A DNA stretch of 5,243 nt, from positions 1-5,243 of the forward strand of contig CANKOT010000158.1 of assembly GCA_947484245.1 (NCBI GenBank). The letters are read 5' to 3'. The translations under genes were made by a program, and so were the position numbers. Positions within the stretch are counted from its first letter, which is position 1. Every line of letters starts with the position of its first letter. Below the pieces are notes generated by a model. The model saw only the letters and a program-made list of their open reading frames with translations, was not told where the DNA came from and made no database searches. This document shows positions 1-5,243 of this stretch, one piece after another. The stretch comes from Comamonadaceae bacterium (GTDB lineage: Bacteria > Pseudomonadota > Gammaproteobacteria > Burkholderiales > Burkholderiaceae).

Positions 1-2572
1 CCAACAACTCATTGCGGCTTACCGCAATGTGGGCCAACGCTGGGCCGATCTCGACCCCCTGAAGCGCACTGAGCGCCCCAACATTCCAGAACTCGACCCC
101 GCGTTTTATGGTTTTACCGATTCCGACCAGGAAACTGTGTTTGACACCAGCAACACCTTCTTCGGTAAAAACGCCATGCCCTTGCGCGAATTGCTCAATG
201 CTTTGCGCGCAACGTATTGCGGCACATTGGGCGCCGAATTCATGTACACCACTGACCAAACTGAAAATCGTTGGTGGCAGCAAAAGTTGGAAAGCATTCG
301 CAGCAAACCCAACTTCAATGCAGATCAGAAAAAACACATCCTTGATCGTTTAACTGCGGCCGAAGGTTTAGAGCGTTTCCTGCACACCAAATATGTTGGT
401 CAAAAACGGTTCTCACTGGAAGGTGGCGAAACTTTCATCGCTGCCATGGATGAACTCATCCAAGCTGCGGGCGAAAAAGGCGTGCAAGAAATCGTCATTG
501 GCATGGCTCACCGCGGTCGTTTGAACGTGTTGGTCAATTCCATGGGTAAATTGCCCAAAGATTTGTTCGCTGAGTTTGACCACACTGCGCCAGAAGATTT
601 ACCAGCCGGCGACGTCAAATACCACCAAGGGTTCAGCTCTGACATCAGCACACGCGGTGGCCCAGTTCACTTGTCTTTGGCATTCAATCCATCGCACCTT
701 GAAATTGTCAACCCCGTGGTTGAGGGCTCTGTGCGCGCGCGCATGGACCGACGTGCCGACCCTCTGGGCAAACAAGTATTGCCCGTGTTGGTGCACGGTG
801 ATGCGGCCTTTGCAGGTCAAGGCGTGAATCAAGAAACATTGGCCTTGGCTCAAACCCGTGGCTATTCCACTGGCGGCACAGTTCACATCATCATCAACAA
901 CCAAATTGGTTTCACCACATCAGACCCCCGCGACATGGGCTCTACCGTGTATTGCACCGACATCGTCAAGATGGTGGAAGCCCCTGTGTTGCACGTCAAT
1001 GCAGACGATCCAGAAACTGTGGTGTTGGCCACGCAAATTGCGCTCGAGTACCGCATGACCTTCAACAAGGATGTGGTTCTTGACATCATTTGCTTCCGCA
1101 AATTGGGACACAACGAACAAGACACGCCTAGCCTGACACAGCCCTTGATGTACAAGAAAATCAGCGCACATCCAGGCACTCGCAAGTTGTACGCCGATCG
1201 TTTGGCCGCACAGGGCTTGGGCGACACAATGGGTGACGACATGGTCAAGGCTTGCCGCGCTGCCTTGGATGCAGGCAAGCACACCGACAGCGATCCTGTG
1301 CTGACCAACTTCAAAACCCAGTTCTCCGTGGACTGGGCACCTTTCCTGAATCAAAAATGGACCGATGCTGGCAGCACTGCATTGCCCTTGGCTGAGTGGA
1401 AACGCATCTCCGAAAAAATCACCACATTGCCAAGCAGCGTCACACCGCATCAGTTGGTGAAAAATGTTTACGATAACCGGGCAGCCATGGGCAGAGGCGA
1501 CATGCCCGTAGATTGGGGCATGGGCGAGCACATGGCTTTTGCTTCTTTGGTGGCCAGCGGTTATCCCGTGCGCTTGTCGGGTGAAGATTGCGGCCGCGGC
1601 ACCTTCACACACCGTCACGCTGTCATTCACGACCAGAAACGCGAGAAGTGGGACATCGGTACTTATGTGCCTTTGCAAAACGTCACAGAAAATCAAGCGC
1701 CTTTTGTGGTCATCGACTCCATCTTGTCTGAAGAGGCTGTGCTTGGTTTCGAATATGGCTACGCCTCCAACGATCCCAACACCTTGGTCATTTGGGAAGC
1801 CCAATTTGGCGATTTCGCCAATGGCGCGCAAGTGGTCATTGATCAGTTCATTGCCTCAGGTGAAGTAAAGTGGGGCCGTGTGAACGGCCTGACGCTCATG
1901 TTGCCCCACGGTTATGAAGGACAAGGCCCAGAGCACAGCTCAGCCCGCTTGGAGCGTTTCATGCAGTTAGCGGCTGACACCAACATGCAAATCGTTCAGC
2001 CCACCACAGCAAGCCAGATTTTCCACGTGTTGCGGCGTCAAATGGTTCGCAATTTGCGCAAGCCCTTGATCATCTTTACACCGAAGTCATTGTTGCGCAA
2101 CAAAGACGCCACATCGCCTTTGTCAGAGTTCACCAAAGGTGGCTTCCAAACCGTTATTCCAGAGAACAAAACACTCAAGGCTGACAAAGTCAAACGTGTT
2201 TTGATTTGTTCTGGCAAGGTTTACTACGACTTGGTTAAAAAGCGTGAAGAGTTGGATGCTGACGACACTGCCATTTTGCGTGCCGAGCAGTTGTATCCCT
2301 TTCCGCACAAAGCTTTTGCAACTGAATTGAAAAAGTATCCGAACGCCACCGAGTTGGTTTGGACGCAAGACGAGCCACAAAACCAAGGTGCTTGGTTCTT
2401 TGTGCAACATTACATCCACGAGAACATGACCGAAGGTCAGCGTTTGGGATATTCCGGGAGAGCAGCTTCCGCCTCGCCTGCTGTGGGTTATTCACACCTT
2501 CACCAAGAGCAACAAAAAGCTTTGGTAGATGGCGCCTTCGGCAAGATCAAAGGTTTTGTGTTGTCCAAATAA
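1..2572 (+). CDS. sucA: 2-oxoglutarate dehydrogenase E1 component (5'-partial)
   Basis: Thiamine-diphosphate-dependent E1o of the cytoplasmic 2-oxoglutarate dehydrogenase complex (TCA cycle). It decarboxylates 2-oxoglutarate and succinylates the lipoyl group of E2. The reading frame is open from base 2 and enters the window mid-gene, at QQLIAAYR followed by the family's RWADLDPL. The GTG at 29 is therefore an internal Val, not the start. 856 residues are visible. Comparison with the roughly 933-residue E. coli enzyme puts about 90 N-terminal residues, including the E2-binding tail, outside the window. Motifs seen: GMAHRGRLNVLVN (from 500; active-site-type His codon 509-511), FNPSHLE (from 683), the cofactor-binding HGDAAFAGQG (from 794) with INNQIGFTT (from 893), LGHNEQDTP (near 1105), SGEDCGRGTFTHRHA (near 1577) and GPEHSSARLERF (near 1926). 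The C-terminal domain ends in a typical ASASPAVGYSHLHQ-type segment. TAA at 2570-2572. No frameshift or lost motif seen. First gene of the visible operon. Confidence 0.98.
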   Translation, partial: QQLIAAYRNVGQRWADLDPLKRTERPNIPELDPAFYGFTDSDQETVFDTSNTFFGKNAMPLRELLNALRATYCGTLGAEFMYTTDQTENRWWQQKLESIRSKPNFNADQKKHILDRLTAAEGLERFLHTKYVGQKRFSLEGGETFIAAMDELIQAAGEKGVQEIVIGMAHRGRLNVLVNSMGKLPKDLFAEFDHTAPEDLPAGDVKYHQGFSSDISTRGGPVHLSLAFNPSHLEIVNPVVEGSVRARMDRRADPLGKQVLPVLVHGDAAFAGQGVNQETLALAQTRGYSTGGTVHIIINNQIGFTTSDPRDMGSTVYCTDIVKMVEAPVLHVNADDPETVVLATQIALEYRMTFNKDVVLDIICFRKLGHNEQDTPSLTQPLMYKKISAHPGTRKLYADRLAAQGLGDTMGDDMVKACRAALDAGKHTDSDPVLTNFKTQFSVDWAPFLNQKWTDAGSTALPLAEWKRISEKITTLPSSVTPHQLVKNVYDNRAAMGRGDMPVDWGMGEHMAFASLVASGYPVRLSGEDCGRGTFTHRHAVIHDQKREKWDIGTYVPLQNVTENQAPFVVIDSILSEEAVLGFEYGYASNDPNTLVIWEAQFGDFANGAQVVIDQFIASGEVKWGRVNGLTLMLPHGYEGQGPEHSSARLERFMQLAADTNMQIVQPTTASQIFHVLRRQMVRNLRKPLIIFTPKSLLRNKDATSPLSEFTKGGFQTVIPENKTLKADKVKRVLICSGKVYYDLVKKREELDADDTAILRAEQLYPFPHKAFATELKKYPNATELVWTQDEPQNQGAWFFVQHYIHENMTEGQRLGYSGRAASASPAVGYSHLHQEQQKALVDGAFGKIKGFVLSK

Positions 2573-2601
2573 CAGACGCCACAAAAAATATTGAACCAAT
2601 T

Positions 2602-2610
2602 AAGAAAGAA
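2602..2610 (+). promoter_or_regulatory. weak purine-rich ribosome binding site of sucB
   Basis: The A/G-rich AAGAAAGAA lies 5 nt before the sucB ATG. It is only a partial match to the Shine-Dalgarno consensus because it lacks a GG core. An in-frame TAA at 2601-2603 excludes any earlier start, so the ATG at 2616 is fixed even though the site is weak. Translation may depend partly on ribosomes finishing sucA 43 nt upstream; that is inference. Confidence 0.5.
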
Positions 2611-2615
2611 TCGAA

Positions 2616-3863
2616 ATGGCTATCGCAGAAGTGAAAGTTCCTCAGCTGTCTGAGTCGGTGGCGGAAGCCACCATGTTGAAGTGGAAAAAGAAAGTTGGCG
2701 ACCGTGTCGCAGCCGACGAAATCTTGATCGAAATTGAAACTGACAAAGTGGTGCTGGAAGTACCCGCACCTTCTGCAGGTGTTTTGTCAGAGATCTTGGT
2801 CGGTGATGGCGGAACGGTTGTTGCCGAGCAACTGATTGCTCGCATTGACACCGATGGCAAAGTGGCTGCATCAGCACCCGCAGCAGCAGCGGCACCATCC
2901 CCTGTGGCTAGCGCAGCAGCACCCGCTGCACAAAGCAAGAGCATGGCGGGTGTGGCCATGCCTTCTGCTGCCAAGCTCATGGCCGACAACAACTTGTCTG
3001 CTGGCTCTGTAGCGGGTTCAGGCAAAGACGGACGTGTCATCAAAGGTGATGTGTTATCAGCTGTGGCCGGTGGCGCCAAGCCTGCACCGCAAGTTTCTAT
3101 TCCAACGGGTGTACCCACAAGTTCATTGCCACAAGTGGCTGCACCTGCAATGAATTTGGGTGAGCGTCCTGAGCAACGCGTGCCCATGACGCGCCTGCGT
3201 GCGCGGGTGGCCGAGCGTTTGTTGCAATCGCAAGCGACCAATGCCATTCTGACCACCTTCAACGAAATCAACATGGCCCCTGTCATGGACATGCGCAAGC
3301 GCTTCCAAGACAAGTTCGAAAAAGAGCATGGCATCAAGTTGGGCTTCATGAGCTTCTTCGTGAAAGCAGCCGTGCACGCTTTGAAGAAATACCCCGTGTT
3401 GAATGCCTCTGTTGATGGCAGCGACATCGTTTATCACGGTTACTTTGACATCGGTATTGCCGTGGGCTCACCCCGTGGTTTGGTGGTGCCTATTTTGCGC
3501 AATGCCGATCAAATGAGCTTTGCCGACATCGAAAAAAAGATCTCTGAATTTGGCGCCAAAGCCAAAGACGGCAAGTTGGGCATTGAAGACATGACCGGCG
3601 GTACGTTCTCCATCTCCAACGGAGGCACCTTCGGCTCCATGATGTCCACCCCCATCATCAACCCACCTCAGTCTGCTATTTTGGGCGTTCACGCGACCAA
3701 AGACCGCGCCATGGTTGAGAACGGCCAAGTGGTGGTTCGTCCCATGAACTATTTCGCCATGTCTTACGATCACCGCATCATTGATGGCCGTGAAGCTGTC
3801 TTGGGCTTGGTGGCCATGAAAGAAGCGTTAGAAGATCCATCCCGCTTGTTGTTTGACATCTAA
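2616..3863 (+). CDS. sucB: 2-oxoglutarate dehydrogenase E2, dihydrolipoyllysine succinyltransferase
   Basis: Complete 415-residue E2o, normal family length. It forms the core of the 2-oxoglutarate dehydrogenase complex and transfers the succinyl group from lipoamide to CoA. Domains in order: one lipoyl domain (about 2-80) with the lipoylation motif [11 protein letters not shown] and target Lys44 (codon 2745-2747); a flexible Ala/Pro linker (about 83-112); a peripheral-subunit-binding domain (about 114-150, MPSAAKLM to [12 protein letters not shown]) that docks E1/E3; a second linker (about 152-183); and the acyltransferase domain (about 185-415). The active-site motif SYDHRIIDG has His386 (codon 3771-3773) and Asp390, with the same spacing as E. 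coli His375/Asp379. The transferase domain also shows [20 protein letters not shown]. The ATG at 2616 is the first start after an in-frame stop at 2601. An E2 for pyruvate or branched-chain substrates is less likely: the gene follows sucA, has a single lipoyl domain, and its N-terminal [12 protein letters not shown] is SucB-like. Confidence 0.98.
   Translation: MAIAEVKVPQLSESVAEATMLKWKKKVGDRVAADEILIEIETDKVVLEVPAPSAGVLSEILVGDGGTVVAEQLIARIDTDGKVAASAPAAAAAPSPVASAAAPAAQSKSMAGVAMPSAAKLMADNNLSAGSVAGSGKDGRVIKGDVLSAVAGGAKPAPQVSIPTGVPTSSLPQVAAPAMNLGERPEQRVPMTRLRARVAERLLQSQATNAILTTFNEINMAPVMDMRKRFQDKFEKEHGIKLGFMSFFVKAAVHALKKYPVLNASVDGSDIVYHGYFDIGIAVGSPRGLVVPILRNADQMSFADIEKKISEFGAKAKDGKLGIEDMTGGTFSISNGGTFGSMMSTPIINPPQSAILGVHATKDRAMVENGQVVVRPMNYFAMSYDHRIIDGREAVLGLVAMKEALEDPSRLLFDI
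2862..2951 (+). repeat. Ala/Pro-rich interdomain linker with GCN triplet run (inside sucB)
   Basis: About 30 codons of mostly Ala with Pro and Ser, including five consecutive Ala codons at 2880-2894 (GCA three times, GCG, GCA). It encodes the mobile linker between the lipoyl and subunit-binding domains of E2, the swinging arm that carries the lipoyl group between active sites. The low complexity is explained by protein function and is not a separate element. Confidence 0.7.
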
Positions 3864-3868
3864 GACTT

Positions 3869-3872
3869 AGGA
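3869..3872 (+). promoter_or_regulatory. Shine-Dalgarno of lpdA
   Basis: AGGA followed by an A-run, 7 nt before the ATG at 3880, in the 16-nt gap after sucB. An in-frame TAG at 3868-3870 overlaps the site and rules out a longer N-terminus, so the start is well fixed. It is a clearly better site than the one in front of sucB. Confidence 0.75.
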
Positions 3873-3879
3873 AAAAAGC

Positions 3880-5243
3880 ATGAGCAAACAATTTGATGTG
3901 GTCGTCATTGGTGGCGGCCCAGGTGGTTACATTGCTGCCATTCGCGCAGCGCAATTGGGATTCCAAGTAGCGTGTGTGGACGAGTGGAAAAACGCAACTG
4001 GCGGCCCAGCCCTTGGTGGCACTTGCACCAACGTCGGGTGCATTCCTTCCAAAGCTTTGTTGCAGTCCTCTGAACACTTCGATCAAGCCAACCATCACTT
4101 TGCCGACCACGGCATTGAGATGAAAGGCGTCAGCATGGATGTGGCCAAGATGATTGCCCGCAAAGACAATGTTGTGAAGCAAAACAACGATGGCGTTTTG
4201 TACCTTTTTAAAAAGAACAAAGTGTCTTTTTTCCACGGTCGCGCTGCTTTTGGCAAGGCTGTTGAAGGTGGCTATGAAGTTGCAGTTAGTGGTACAGCCA
4301 ACGAAACATTGGTGGGCAAGAACATCATTGTGGCCACAGGTTCCAATGCACGTGCATTGCCAGGCACACCGTTTGACGAAGTCAATGTGCTGTCCAATGA
4401 CGGCGCTTTGAACGTGGGCGCAGTTCCTCAAAAGCTGGTGCTTATTGGCTCTGGCGTGATTGGCCTTGAAATGGGTTCTGTATGGCGCCGACTGGGTTCT
4501 GAAGTGACCATCCTTGAAGGACTGCCCACTTTCTTGGGCCTTGTGGACGAGCAAATTGCCAAGGAAGCCAAAAAGGCTTTTGACAAACAAGGTCTAAAAA
4601 TTGAACTCGGCGTCAAAGTCGGCGAGATTCAAAATGGCAAAAAAGGCGTCAAAGTGGCCTACACCAATGCCAAGGGCGAGGCCCAAAGCATTGATGCAGA
4701 CAAACTCATCGTGTCCATTGGCCGAGTGCCTAATACCATTGGCTTGAATGCAGAAGCTGTGGGCTTGCAGTTGGACGAACGCGGCGCCATCGTGGTTGAC
4801 GCTGAATGCAAAACCAACTTGCCTGGCGTTTGGGCCGTGGGCGACGTGGTGCGTGGCCCCATGTTGGCGCACAAAGCCGAAGAAGAGGGCGTTGCCGTGG
4901 CTGAGCGCATTGCTGGTCAGCACGGTCATGTGAATTTCAACACGGTGCCTTGGGTCATCTACACCAGCCCCGAAATTGCTTGGGTGGGCCGCACTGAGCA
5001 GCAGCTTAAGGCTGACGGCGTGGCTTACAAAGCGGGCACATTTCCATTTTTGGCCAATGGTCGTGCTCGGGCCTTGGGAGATACCACTGGCATGGTGAAG
5101 CTCTTGGCCGATGCCACCACTGATGAAATTTTGGGTGTTCACATCGTGGGCCCCATGGCCAGCGAGCTCATTGCTGAAGCCGTTGTGGCCATGGAATTCC
5201 GTGCCAGCGCAGAGGACATTGCGCGCATCTGCCATGCGCACCC
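3880..5243 (+). CDS. lpdA: dihydrolipoyl dehydrogenase E3 (3'-partial)
   Basis: FAD flavoenzyme that re-oxidises E2-bound dihydrolipoamide and reduces NAD+. 454 residues are visible and the frame stays open to the window end; by family length about 20 residues are missing. Starting at MSKQFDV, it shows an N-terminal FAD-binding Rossmann motif VVIGGGPGGY (Gly11-Gly16); the redox disulfide GGTCTNVGCIPSKALL with Cys49 (4024-4026) and Cys54 (4039-4041); ATGS at about 153-156; an NAD-binding motif IGSGVIGLE (Gly190-Gly195); the second FAD motif TNLPGVWAVGD (312-322); and a C-terminal interface domain from about 356. It reaches HAH, where His454 (5239-5241) matches the catalytic His of the family HPTxxE motif; the partner Glu lies beyond the window. 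Compared with E. coli Lpd there is a short insertion before the first Cys (around 35-46), as in Azotobacter/Pseudomonas-type E3. No N-terminal lipoyl domain is fused. Its place directly behind sucB suggests it serves the 2-oxoglutarate complex, and odhL is an equally valid symbol. Confidence 0.97.
   Translation, partial: MSKQFDVVVIGGGPGGYIAAIRAAQLGFQVACVDEWKNATGGPALGGTCTNVGCIPSKALLQSSEHFDQANHHFADHGIEMKGVSMDVAKMIARKDNVVKQNNDGVLYLFKKNKVSFFHGRAAFGKAVEGGYEVAVSGTANETLVGKNIIVATGSNARALPGTPFDEVNVLSNDGALNVGAVPQKLVLIGSGVIGLEMGSVWRRLGSEVTILEGLPTFLGLVDEQIAKEAKKAFDKQGLKIELGVKVGEIQNGKKGVKVAYTNAKGEAQSIDADKLIVSIGRVPNTIGLNAEAVGLQLDERGAIVVDAECKTNLPGVWAVGDVVRGPMLAHKAEEEGVAVAERIAGQHGHVNFNTVPWVIYTSPEIAWVGRTEQQLKADGVAYKAGTFPFLANGRARALGDTTGMVKLLADATTDEILGVHIVGPMASELIAEAVVAMEFRASAEDIARICHAH

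Noticed and set aside
29..31. GTG as the start codon of the sucA reading frame
   Set aside because: The frame is open upstream to base 2 and already encodes conserved SucA sequence (LIAAYR before RWADLDPL), so this is an internal Val codon of a gene cut by the window edge.
920..1831. 303-codon open frame on the minus strand
   Set aside because: It lies wholly inside sucA, whose conserved motifs run uninterrupted through the same bases. The minus-strand translation is rich in His, Cys and Val and resembles no family I know; it is a shadow of sense codon bias.
2590..2600. Small inverted repeat ATTG-AAC-CAAT in the sucA-sucB spacer
   Set aside because: A 4-bp A/T-rich stem is too weak and short to be a terminator or a credible operator, and no T-run follows.
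2359..2634. 91-codon plus-strand frame bridging the sucA-sucB junction
   Set aside because: It overlaps the conserved SucA C-terminus and the sucB start in another frame, and its Arg/Cys-rich translation is typical of an out-of-frame reading.
2642..3427. 261-codon minus-strand open frame opposite sucB
   Set aside because: Its Ala/Thr-rich composition mirrors the Ala/Pro linker and sucB codons; it has no recognisable domain and sits antisense to a complete, well-supported gene.
3778..4590. 270-codon minus-strand open frame opposite the end of sucB and lpdA
   Set aside because: It covers the conserved FAD and disulfide motif region of lpdA on the other strand and shows no protein family features.
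4594..5241. 215-codon minus-strand open frame opposite the 3' part of lpdA
   Set aside because: His/Asn/Phe-rich shadow translation with no recognisable motif; the sense strand encodes the conserved E3 C-terminal domains.

Overview
The window is an ordinary core-metabolism operon. All of it is taken up by the three genes of the 2-oxoglutarate dehydrogenase complex on the + strand, in the order sucA (E1o) - sucB (E2o) - lpdA/odhL (E3). Both outer genes are cut by the window edges. sucA is open at its 5' end, with about 90 codons estimated missing. lpdA is open at its 3' end, with about 20 codons estimated missing. Only sucB is complete.

The likely source is a beta-proteobacterium of the order Burkholderiales, probably near Comamonadaceae. 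This is inferred from three things. An E3 gene directly follows sucB, where the enterobacterial cluster has sucCD. The E3 has the extended loop before its redox disulfide and the TCTNVGC form of that motif. The E2 N-terminus resembles family members I recall from that group. G+C is moderate (about half by eye) and Leu is often encoded by TTG. No phylogeny was run, so the assignment is provisional.

Layout: 1-2572 is sucA; 2573-2615 is a 43-bp A-rich spacer ending in a weak ribosome binding site; 2616-3863 is sucB; 3864-3879 is a 16-bp spacer with a good AGGA Shine-Dalgarno; 3880-5243 is lpdA. No spacer holds a terminator-like hairpin or a convincing promoter, so the genes are probably co-transcribed from a promoter upstream of the window.

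Function: E1o decarboxylates 2-oxoglutarate on thiamine diphosphate and transfers the succinyl group to the lipoyl-lysine of E2o. E2o passes it to CoA, giving succinyl-CoA. E3 re-oxidises the dihydrolipoyl group through FAD and a cysteine pair and makes NADH. Every catalytic motif I looked for that lies inside the window is intact. I found no mobile element, RNA gene, CRISPR array, extra gene or hidden system, and there is no gene-free stretch longer than 43 bp.
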